Shown piece by piece: positions 18,396-25,653 of a stretch of DNA of 64,000 bases. Both the position numbers and the translations under genes were made by a program. The notes beneath the pieces were generated by a model. It ran no database searches. It was not told the origin of the DNA and was given only the letters and a program-made list of their open reading frames with translations. The DNA comes from Reichenbachiella carrageenanivorans (lineage in GTDB: Bacteria; Bacteroidota; Bacteroidia; Cytophagales; Cyclobacteriaceae): the NCBI RefSeq assembly GCF_025639805.1, contig NZ_CP106735.1, positions 4,311,501 through 4,375,500 of the forward strand. The letters run 5' to 3'. The stretch's first letter is position 1, and each line of letters begins with the position of its first letter.

Positions 18396-19391
18396 TTATT
18401 CTGGCTGATACACTCTCACCCAATCAAAATAGGTCTTGGTCATGTCACTATTCGTCACAGACTCTTCTTCGAAGAAATCGTCAAAAGCAGTTCCTTCTCT
18501 CCAAGGCTGTGCTGCCTGACTGAGTATGATATACATGGGTTTGGTCAATCCATTACCGTTGGTAAAGTTATTAGGATCAATCTCATTGGTAGGTACAGTC
18601 CGCACCAAAACGCCGTCTACATAGTAGCTCAACTCTGTAGGACTCATCCAAAGTACACCATAATCATGGTAATCGTCTGACCAGATGGTATTCTTATTGT
18701 CAAAATACCACGTAGCATCGGAGGTAGGCTGATAATCTTGAAATGGGTCACGAATAAAAACGTGATGGCTCAAATGCAAACGCTTGGCGTACCAATCGTG
18801 GCCTTCGTAGCCGTAGGCTTCTAGGTTGTCGATCTCCTCTGTAGAGTCATCGCTCAGCATCCAAACAGCTGTAGACAATACAGATTTACTGATTTTCGCT
18901 CTCGCTTCCATGTACATCGGGTAGCCTACTTTCTCCTTTGAAGAAATACATCCGGTCTGTATCGTACTCCCTACTACCTTGGCCGTAAATATCAACTCTC
19001 CATCTACTATCGTAGAACTCTCGGGTGTGTACCTAGTATCTCCTGGGCCTTTCCATCCATTGAAGAATTTATTTTGCCAATCAGTCACAAATGCGTCCGA
19101 GGTTAGACTTTCGTCAAACTCGTTAGATACATTTTCTTGTAGCACCCATTTTTTATCGACCCCTGCACTAGGCAAGTACTTAGCTACTTTTTCCTCTACC
19201 GTTTCGTCGACTACTTCAGTTTCCTCCTCTTCGGTTTCCACTATTTCATCGTCTTTCTCTTCCGTCTCTTCTTCTTGTTCTTGTTCTTCATCTACTACTA
19301 CCTCATCCTTTACTTTTAGTTCATCTTCTGTTTTATCACAAGATGAAAAAAACAAGGATACAACTGCTGTCAATACAAAAATCCTTCTCAT
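18396..19391 (-). CDS. GH16 family beta-agarase-like lipoprotein
   Basis: The N-terminus is a lipoprotein signal with Cys18 (LFFSSC). A strongly acidic linker, about 20-68 and rich in Glu, Asp and Thr, follows. The catalytic domain spans about 85-331 and carries the GH16 active-site pattern ExDxxE as EIDNLE (Glu186 nucleophile, Asp188, Glu191 acid/base) followed by AYGYEG, as in GH16 agarases and porphyranases. Later motifs DYHDYGVLWMSPTELSYYVDG and YFDWVRVY are typical of the family C-terminus. It should hydrolyse beta-1,4 bonds of agar-type galactans at the cell surface or in the periplasm; the acidic linker suggests surface display. It is monocistronic, with a terminator after it. Exact specificity is not readable. 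Confidence 0.9.
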   Translation of the reverse strand: MRRIFVLTAVVSLFFSSCDKTEDELKVKDEVVVDEEQEQEEETEEKDDEIVETEEEETEVVDETVEEKVAKYLPSAGVDKKWVLQENVSNEFDESLTSDAFVTDWQNKFFNGWKGPGDTRYTPESSTIVDGELIFTAKVVGSTIQTGCISSKEKVGYPMYMEARAKISKSVLSTAVWMLSDDSTEEIDNLEAYGYEGHDWYAKRLHLSHHVFIRDPFQDYQPTSDATWYFDNKNTIWSDDYHDYGVLWMSPTELSYYVDGVLVRTVPTNEIDPNNFTNGNGLTKPMYIILSQAAQPWREGTAFDDFFEEESVTNSDMTKTYFDWVRVYQPE

Positions 19392-19796
19392 AGTCTAGTT
19401 ATTTATAATCGTTAAATTTTACTCTTATGCTTTAATCACCACTAGCAATAACGATACAGCCTGCTCACATCTTTTACTATATTGACAGTATACCATCATC
19501 AGCTTACAAGTAGCCATTCAACCTCTGAACAAAAGTAAGAGCCCCCAACACACAACTAATATCCAGAAGGGAATAAAGTGGATATATTTCAGGCAACTAT
19601 CAAACTAACACACTGAAAATATGATACTTAACGAATTTAAATTCACCAGCGCAAGTGGACTAAAAGTGAATGGAACACGACACCAATAGGCGCCATATTG
19701 CAGGAAAACGTTTTCGGTATTCGAACTAAAATTAAAATAATGTTAAAAATCAAACAGGATTAGCATTTGAATTATGTGTGCTATATTTTGCCCAAT
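19392..19796. other. Divergent regulatory region, GH16 gene / SusR-like gene
   Basis: About 400 A+T-rich bases lie between divergent starts. The only clear element is the GAAAACGTTTTC palindrome near the regulator gene, listed separately. No TAnnTTTG box was convincing on either strand. Confidence 0.5.
19704..19715. promoter_or_regulatory. LacI-type operator-like palindrome GAAAACGTTTTC
   Basis: A perfect 12-bp palindrome with central CG, the form of LacI/GalR-family operators. It is about 80 bases upstream of the SusR-like gene and about 310 from the GH16 start. No LacI-family gene lies in the window, so the assignment is by shape only. Confidence 0.4.
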
Positions 19797-21416
19797 ATGA
19801 TGCTGCTTTATTACGCTTTGACTTTCTTGTCTTTCACGAGTGCTGTCGATCCAAATACGACTACGGATGTAGATTCGCTGTACACGGCATTGGATGAGGC
19901 CATGCTCAACCGCAAGGACTATGATTGGTTAAAAGAAAAAAAAATAAGCAATTATAAATTGCTCATGGCCTCTGATTTATCTCCCGAAAACAGGTATGAG
20001 ATCAATAATAAAATCATTGCCGAATATCACTCCTATAATTTTGATTCCACCCTGAAATACCTCGAAAACAACCTGAGCATAGGCCAAGAGCTAAACAACC
20101 AGCATTTGATATTGGCATCTAGTATTTCGATGGCTAGGAAGTTGATAAACTCTGGTAGGGAAATGGAAGCTTTTAATATCATCGATTCTATTGACCGATT
20201 TGATATTCCCAAAGAATTGCTTTACAACTACTATAGACTGCACTACGACGCATACACTCGGCTACATGCCCAAAGCACGGCCAATGTACCCAAGTCACAT
20301 TATCAAAAACTGTCGCGCCAATACTACGACTCCTTGTTGCTGACTACTCCTGTAGATTCTGGACCGTATTTGGATATCCAAGAACTCCAATACTTCAAAG
20401 ACGGGGTGTTTGAAAAAAGCCTTGAAATCAACTCCATTCGCATGGGGCAGATTGACCCCAAGTCAGACTACTATCCACAAATCATGTTTTACCGAGCCAA
20501 GCTACTGCGACAACTCAACCAACCTGAGTTGTCGGAAAAATATCTCATCATGACTGCCATTCGAGACATCGAGCTGTCCCGAAAAAACAACGCAGCCTTG
20601 AGCGAACTGGCCATCATCCTGTATTATAAAAACCAACTAGACCGAGCCAATAGGTACATCAACTTCACTATGGAGGACGCTCGTTTTTACAATTCAAAAT
20701 TTAGATTTCTGCACTTATCCGAGTCATTGCCGATCATCAACGAGGCTTACCAGCAATTAATCAGAGATCAGAAAAATAATCTCAGGATATTTAGCCTCGT
20801 CTCTACCTGTCTGGCCTTGATGCTTCTCATAGCACTGGTGTTTATTTTTATACACATCAAAAAACTGTCGGTCACCAGAAATGAGCTCAAACAAGCTTAT
20901 GCTACTTTGAAAAACTCTAATCTGGAGCTAAGCAAAACGAACACTTCATTGACGCAGACCAACCATATCAAAGAGCAATACATTGGGCACTTTCTAGAGA
21001 TCTGTTCGAAGTACATCGAAAAACTAGACAACTACCGGAAAATGGTACATAAAGACCTGGCAAACAAAAGAATCGCGGAGCTTTTCGAATTGACCAAATC
21101 GAATCGGCTCATCGAAAATGAACAAAAGGAATTTTACCGAACCTTCGATCAATCCTTTCTTGCCATATATCCCTCTTTTGTAGCCGAAATCAACAACCTC
21201 CTCAAACCTACAGAGCAAATAGAGTTGAAAGGAGATGAGCTACTCAATACCGAATTGCGCATTTTGGCTCTAACAAGGCTTGGCATCACCGATAGTGCTA
21301 AAATCGCACGATTGCTCAGATACTCCGTAAATACCATCTATAACTATCGTGCTCAGATAAAAAACCGCACCAAAGGTGATCGCGAGCTTTTCGATCAGCA
21401 AATACTAGAGATTTAG
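19797..21416 (+). CDS. SusR-like membrane regulator (TPR sensor, coiled coil, HTH; DUF6377 type)
   Basis: I start at ATG 19797 rather than the in-frame TTG 30 bases upstream, because MMLLYYALTFLSFTSA then forms a normal signal or anchor. About 300 residues of helical, TPR-like repeats (periplasmic) are followed by one membrane helix (LVSTCLALMLLIALVFIFIH, about residue 340), a coiled coil (ELKQAYATLKNSNLELSKTN) and a C-terminal part with a helix-turn-helix of LuxR-like shape (ILALTRLGITDSAKIARLLRYSVNTIYNYR). This layout matches the DUF6377 family, to which SusR-type regulators of starch or glycan genes in Bacteroides are related. It faces away from the GH16 gene and probably regulates glycan genes here, a second sensor beside the hybrid system. 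The ligand is unknown. Confidence 0.75.
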   Translation: MMLLYYALTFLSFTSAVDPNTTTDVDSLYTALDEAMLNRKDYDWLKEKKISNYKLLMASDLSPENRYEINNKIIAEYHSYNFDSTLKYLENNLSIGQELNNQHLILASSISMARKLINSGREMEAFNIIDSIDRFDIPKELLYNYYRLHYDAYTRLHAQSTANVPKSHYQKLSRQYYDSLLLTTPVDSGPYLDIQELQYFKDGVFEKSLEINSIRMGQIDPKSDYYPQIMFYRAKLLRQLNQPELSEKYLIMTAIRDIELSRKNNAALSELAIILYYKNQLDRANRYINFTMEDARFYNSKFRFLHLSESLPIINEAYQQLIRDQKNNLRIFSLVSTCLALMLLIALVFIFIHIKKLSVTRNELKQAYATLKNSNLELSKTNTSLTQTNHIKEQYIGHFLEICSKYIEKLDNYRKMVHKDLANKRIAELFELTKSNRLIENEQKEFYRTFDQSFLAIYPSFVAEINNLLKPTEQIELKGDELLNTELRILALTRLGITDSAKIARLLRYSVNTIYNYRAQIKNRTKGDRELFDQQILEI

Positions 21417-21736
21417 CCTTTTTATAATTATTCAATCCACTTCATTTCCAACAAACTCTTTCTTCCGCAATAACGAATGCTGTCCAATAAAATATCCTTG
21501 TAATACCAACGCCTATGTGTGGTGAGTGTGACTGCACTTCCCGTTATCACTAAAGATCGAATTGCAGAAAAAGTTGAAAATAGCTCATAAGCGCATTCAT
21601 TATACATTTGGTTAGGTTTTCGTGTTTTCCGTTCTGGGTAGCTCCGTACGTTGGGCAGTTATACTCTTTGACAAGTTTTGGTTTGTGCGGCTGTCATGAG
21701 CGACTTGGCTATGTGTATGACTATGAAGGGCTGGCA
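21417..21736. other. Intergenic region between convergent SusR-like and res genes
   Basis: About 320 bases with no convincing gene, terminator or promoter. It marks the outer edge of the restriction operon. Confidence 0.5.
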
Positions 21737-24403
21737 TCACTCAATCAGCTGTCCTACTTTATTTACCACTTTGTACTCCAATGTTTCAAACTCGTTGAAA
21801 TGAGCTAAGCCACATTTTATTTTCATTTGTTCGTCTCCTGTTAGTTTAGACAAATCCACTTGTGGAGTTCCTGTGTCTTTGGTTTCAGCTACAAAGTAGA
21901 TTTTCTTGTCATCTTCAAACACCAATGCCCAATCAGGATTGTAATTGCCGATAGGAGTGGGAATCTTAAACCAATTAGGCAGTTTGAAATAGAATTTTAT
22001 TTGGTCGCTAGTTTCACAGTCTTGAGCAAATTTGCTTTCAACGCCAGAATCTAAAGGAACATACTCTTCATAAATAGTTTTAGAGGCATCCGCTACTTTA
22101 AAGGAAAATTCGTTGAGATATACTTCTAGTTCCTGTGCTTCAAACAAAGCCATTTCATATTCAGAACCCGAAACGTCGGACCGTCCAATTTTTTGATACT
22201 TGATTCCATCAATCATCAAATCATAAAGCGTTCGCTTAATGGCTTGGGTAGATAAGTCCAAGAACAACTGAGGATTGGTTAAAATATCTCCGATTCTGTC
22301 CGACTTACTTAAAATTTCTTGAATAGTGGAACGGGTCAATTCTGTTTTGCTTTGAATGTAACCTAACACATCAGGTATTTTCCAGGAGTAGCCACCATAT
22401 GATTCTACTTTATCACCTGCATACATGGTATCTACACCTTCATCAGTCATGCTGATTTGCACTTTGGTTGAACGGATAGAAGGAGCCTTGATTTCGGGTA
22501 AATCTTTAATAGCTTTTGCTGCCAGAACAATTAATTCGTCCGTTTTATAGTCAACCCGATAGGTTGTTTTCTTTTTGAGGTTCTCCCAAATCTCTAAGAA
22601 TTTTGGATCGGCTTCAAATCCCTTGCGGTATTTGATTGCCGTTCGTTCTCTTTTACTTTTTATTCTGCCTTTAAATTCCACACCACAATCGTCTTCAATT
22701 TCTTTTTGCAGTGCTTTTGCAAAATCATCATACGATTCATTGGCTATAACTGTCAATCGGTTTATGTTTTGGTCATAGGTACGTGTTCCTGTTTGGTCAA
22801 CTGCCAAACGCAAACCCCTACCAATTTCTTGACGTTTTTTAATATCTGATTTTGTTTCATTCAAGGTGCAAATCTGAAATACATTTGGATTGTCCCAACC
22901 TTCACGCAAAGCCGAATGTGAAAAAATGAAACGAAGAGAATTATCTAAATTCAATAGCTTCTCCTTGTCTTTCATGATAAGACTATAGGTATCATCATCA
23001 GCTTTCGTTTCACCAGAAGTGTCTTTGAATGCTCCTTTTTTATCCTGTGAAAAATAACCGTTGTGGGTTTCTTCTATTGAAAATTTGTCCAATTCTTTAA
23101 AAGCAGGTTTTGAAATGTACTCTTGATAGATTTCTTCAAACCACTCGGCAAATTTTCCTTTGATTGGGTTTCCTGCGGCATCATACGAACGGTAATTAGC
23201 TACCTTATCAATAAAGAACAGGGACAAAACTTTAATGCCTAGCTTGTTCAGACGTTTTTCCTTTTTTAAATGTTCTTCAACCGTTTTACGGATTTGAAAT
23301 TTCATTACTTCATCGGTCAATCCGCCTTGGCTATCGCCTTTGTAAAGCAAGTTTCCATTTGAAATAGAAATACATTGGTTTGCAGCATCAATTTCTTCAA
23401 TGATATAGCCATCTGCATAGATTTCCCTTTCGTTAGAAAGCTTATACAAATCATCACCAACCTTTACAGTGAGTGTTTTCTTTTTTACACCTCCATTTTC
23501 ATTGCTATTGATAGAGATCTTGGCAGTTACTTTTGTTTTTGTGGCGGTGATGGATTCCACCGAAACAAATGCATCGTTATAGGCATTTTCTTCAATAATA
23601 GAATCGACCTCTATTTGTTTTACCAAACCCAAATCGTAAGCTTTTACAGGGTTTAAATTGTAGGTTAAGTTGTATTGATTTCTATGAGTTGCTGAATAGC
23701 GGAGTGTACAAAGTGATTTTAAATTTTCGATGGCTGCAATACGCTTTTCTGTTTCCATATTTTGCGGCTCGTCTACTATTACAATCGGATGGGTGGCCTG
23801 AATGAATTCCACCGGCTTTTGTCCATTCAGTTTGTCATTTGCCTTATTGATAATGTTTTCGTCTTTGGCGAAAGAATCAATGTTAATGACCAACACTTCA
23901 ATGTTGTTAGTGGTTGCAAAACCTCTTAAAGTAGAGACTTTGGTACTGTCGTACACCTGAAAGTTGACTGGTACATTGTCATACAGAGTCTGAAAATGCT
24001 CGTGTGTGATTTCCAGGTTTTTAAGTACCCCTTCCCGAATGGCTACTGAGGGAACTACGATTACAAACTTTTTAAATCCGTAGAGTTTATTCAGTTCATA
24101 GATGCTTCTGAGATAGACGTATGTTTTTCCTGTTCCCGTTTCCATCTCCACAGAAAAGTGCATACCATCAAGCTCATTTGAAACCGTGATATCGTTATCT
24201 TTCTGAATGGATTGAAGATTGGAAAGGATTTGTTCTTCCGATAGTACAAGGTTGTTGCTTACGCCTTGTATTAAAGAGGCTTGCTTTTCTTTTAGGTTAA
24301 ACTCCACAATAGAATCTTCTAAAGGTTGCCCCTCAAATAAATCCGTAATGGATTTGGTGGCATCTTGCTGGTATTGCAGATTGGATTCAAAGGTTAACTT
24401 CAC
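21737..24403 (-). CDS. res: Type III restriction enzyme, Res subunit
   Basis: An 888-residue superfamily 2 translocase-nuclease. Walker A is METGTGKT (87-94) and the DExx-box is IVDEPQN (Asp211, Glu212). Motif VI is QEIGRGLRLAVDQ, just after the region reading SALREGWDNPNVFQICTL, which is characteristic of type III Res. The nuclease motif near the C-terminus is PDWAL...VAETKD, giving PD (823-824) and ExK (Glu840, Lys842). The length is a little short of the usual 900-1000 residues, but all key motifs are intact, so it should be active. Res works with Mod to cut DNA carrying head-to-head unmethylated sites. It is the last gene of the five-gene minus-strand operon and starts 12 bases after the preceding stop. 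Confidence 0.95.
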   Translation of the reverse strand: MKLTFESNLQYQQDATKSITDLFEGQPLEDSIVEFNLKEKQASLIQGVSNNLVLSEEQILSNLQSIQKDNDITVSNELDGMHFSVEMETGTGKTYVYLRSIYELNKLYGFKKFVIVVPSVAIREGVLKNLEITHEHFQTLYDNVPVNFQVYDSTKVSTLRGFATTNNIEVLVINIDSFAKDENIINKANDKLNGQKPVEFIQATHPIVIVDEPQNMETEKRIAAIENLKSLCTLRYSATHRNQYNLTYNLNPVKAYDLGLVKQIEVDSIIEENAYNDAFVSVESITATKTKVTAKISINSNENGGVKKKTLTVKVGDDLYKLSNEREIYADGYIIEEIDAANQCISISNGNLLYKGDSQGGLTDEVMKFQIRKTVEEHLKKEKRLNKLGIKVLSLFFIDKVANYRSYDAAGNPIKGKFAEWFEEIYQEYISKPAFKELDKFSIEETHNGYFSQDKKGAFKDTSGETKADDDTYSLIMKDKEKLLNLDNSLRFIFSHSALREGWDNPNVFQICTLNETKSDIKKRQEIGRGLRLAVDQTGTRTYDQNINRLTVIANESYDDFAKALQKEIEDDCGVEFKGRIKSKRERTAIKYRKGFEADPKFLEIWENLKKKTTYRVDYKTDELIVLAAKAIKDLPEIKAPSIRSTKVQISMTDEGVDTMYAGDKVESYGGYSWKIPDVLGYIQSKTELTRSTIQEILSKSDRIGDILTNPQLFLDLSTQAIKRTLYDLMIDGIKYQKIGRSDVSGSEYEMALFEAQELEVYLNEFSFKVADASKTIYEEYVPLDSGVESKFAQDCETSDQIKFYFKLPNWFKIPTPIGNYNPDWALVFEDDKKIYFVAETKDTGTPQVDLSKLTGDEQMKIKCGLAHFNEFETLEYKVVNKVGQLIE

Positions 24404-24414
24404 TGTTTTATTTT

Positions 24415-24702
24415 TTAATTGCTGATTTTTGATTGCTGATTTAGTCGGGATTTTACTGTTTTTGCTGAAGCTACAAATATTGAAACCAACTCATTTGATT
24501 CAATTTTCGAATCCTTCAATCCAAAATCCTTGTCACTTTTAGCTCTACAGACTGCTCTGTAATTTGCAGCGACCGAAGTGGGCGAACGCACTATTTGGTC
24601 AGTAAAAGTCCAACCCACTCTATTATTGGGTAAGTGTTCGGCGAGCTTTATTATTTCTAAAGCAAATTTCTTGGTTCTATGTTGTAAGTCAGTCTTATTC
24701 AT
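24415..24702 (-). CDS. Four-helix-bundle protein (S23/Avd-like), core replaced by heptad-repeat sequence
   Basis: The first 60 residues (IIKLAEHLPNN, FTDQIVRSPTSVAANYR, RAKSDKDF) match the four-helix-bundle family known from 23S rRNA intervening sequences and from Avd accessory proteins. Family members are usually about 115-125 residues; this one has 95. After KSDKDF the expected stretch of about 25-30 residues (usually K-E-E-A-D-E-S-rich) is missing, replaced by GLKDSKIE, which is encoded by 7-bp repeat DNA. The frame then rejoins the family at SNELVSIFVASAKT. The last residues, LNQQSKISN, are also repeat-encoded. Two helices are therefore shortened and the protein may not fold normally. It lies between the KilA-N gene and res in the same operon. 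Confidence 0.75.
   Translation of the reverse strand: MNKTDLQHRTKKFALEIIKLAEHLPNNRVGWTFTDQIVRSPTSVAANYRAVCRAKSDKDFGLKDSKIESNELVSIFVASAKTVKSRLNQQSKISN
24417..24444. repeat. Heptad repeat tract 1 (4 units)
   Basis: On the plus strand the 7-bp units AATTGCT GATTTTT then GATTGCT GATTTAG. The tract encodes the C-terminus and forms part of the stop codon of the four-helix-bundle gene. Confidence 0.75.
24496..24530. repeat. Heptad repeat tract 2, inside the four-helix-bundle gene
   Basis: AATC cores at 24510, 24518 and 24525 and related ATT cores upstream, spaced 7-8 bases. The tract encodes GLKDSKIES in place of the missing core of the protein. Confidence 0.65.
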
Positions 24703-24708
24703 ATCTCC

Positions 24709-24745
24709 TAAATCAATATTCCAAAATCAAAAATCATCATTCCTT
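24709..24745. repeat. Heptad repeat tract 3 (5 units)
   Basis: AATC/ATTC cores at 24711, 24718, 24725, 24732 and 24739, exactly 7 bases apart. The tract fills the gap between the KilA-N and four-helix genes and contains the KilA-N stop codon (24737-24739). Confidence 0.8.
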
Positions 24746-25597
24746 TAGGTATATATCATCGGATGTTTTTTTGAGTGATTTCAAAAAATCTTGCTTGTCT
24801 AAAATCTCCTTTTGGTATCGTGCAATTTTATAGAGTTTATCGAAGCGTTCTTTTTTACTCACTCCTTCACGAATCATATCTGCATTGGCCGATTCTAAAT
24901 TAGATAAGATGGCTAATTCATTGATACTCGCTATATCTCGAAGATTTTTTCCCTCCAATGTCAATTGGGGATTTGCTTCTCTCCATTGTTTGGCTGTGCA
25001 ACCAAATAGGGCGACATTTAAAACATCAGCTTCCTCAGCATAAGCCAACCATTCTGTTTCTTTAGTTAGGTTTGATTGGGGCAAAATGTAATCCTTAACA
25101 GCATCTGTCTGAATGGTGTAATTGACCTTGCTCAATACGCGTTTCACATTCCACTCTAAGTTGTATTGATTGGTTTCAATTTCCTTGAGTCGCTGAAACT
25201 CTTTAATGAGTAACAACTTGAACATAGGACTGATCCAAGCGCCAAATTCAAAAGCAATATCCTTGTGAGCATAAGTGCCGCCATATCTCCCGCTTTTTGA
25301 AATAACTCCTATGGCATTGGTCGATTCTACCCATTTTTTTGGTGTTAGGTTAAATGAGTTCAAACCCGCTTCTTTTTTAAACCTGTCGAATTCGACACCT
25401 TTAAAATGTGGATTATACAACTGCTCCCAAATACCTAAAAATTCAACGGTATTGCGGTTGCGCATCCAGTTGCGGATATGGTCATTTCCTTCCTCCCCTC
25501 GCACCATATCTGTAAGGCAGATATAATCATTTTCATTATGACTGGTAATAGAAATGATTTTTTCTTCTACCTCTATTTTTTTGACTTGTTTACTCAT
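24737..25597 (-). CDS. KilA-N domain protein in the type III RM operon
   Basis: The 286-residue protein begins with a KilA-N domain (about 10-115): NDYICLTDMV, the IRNWMRNRNTVEFLGIWEQL segment and the later GRYGGTYAHKDIAFEFGAWISP are the family core. KilA-N is a DNA-binding domain common in phages and large viruses. The remainder (about 130-286) is helical, with a region (ADVLNVALFGCTAKQWR, then LRDIASINELAILSNLES) seen in many bacterial KilA-N proteins. Such genes are recurrent companions of Bacteroidota restriction systems, but their role is not established to my knowledge; control of the system or sensing of foreign DNA is inference. It starts 53 bases after the mod stop, and heptad repeats lie on both sides. 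Confidence 0.88.
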   Translation of the reverse strand: MSKQVKKIEVEEKIISITSHNENDYICLTDMVRGEEGNDHIRNWMRNRNTVEFLGIWEQLYNPHFKGVEFDRFKKEAGLNSFNLTPKKWVESTNAIGVISKSGRYGGTYAHKDIAFEFGAWISPMFKLLLIKEFQRLKEIETNQYNLEWNVKRVLSKVNYTIQTDAVKDYILPQSNLTKETEWLAYAEEADVLNVALFGCTAKQWREANPQLTLEGKNLRDIASINELAILSNLESANADMIREGVSKKERFDKLYKIARYQKEILDKQDFLKSLKKTSDDIYLKE

Positions 25598-25618
25598 AGA
25601 GCTTCATTTTTTAGAACC

Positions 25619-25653
25619 AATTCCCAATTCCTAAATCATCATTCACAAATCAG
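25619..25653. repeat. Heptad repeat tract 4 (5 units)
   Basis: Units AATTCCC, AATTCCT, AAATCAT, CATTCAC and AAATCAG in exact 7-bp register. The mod stop codon (25650-25652) lies in the last unit. Confidence 0.8.

Noticed and set aside
21417..21736. Possible small gene between the SusR-like and res genes (66-codon frame at 21608-21808)
   Set aside because: It overlaps the end of res in antisense and has no recognisable protein features.
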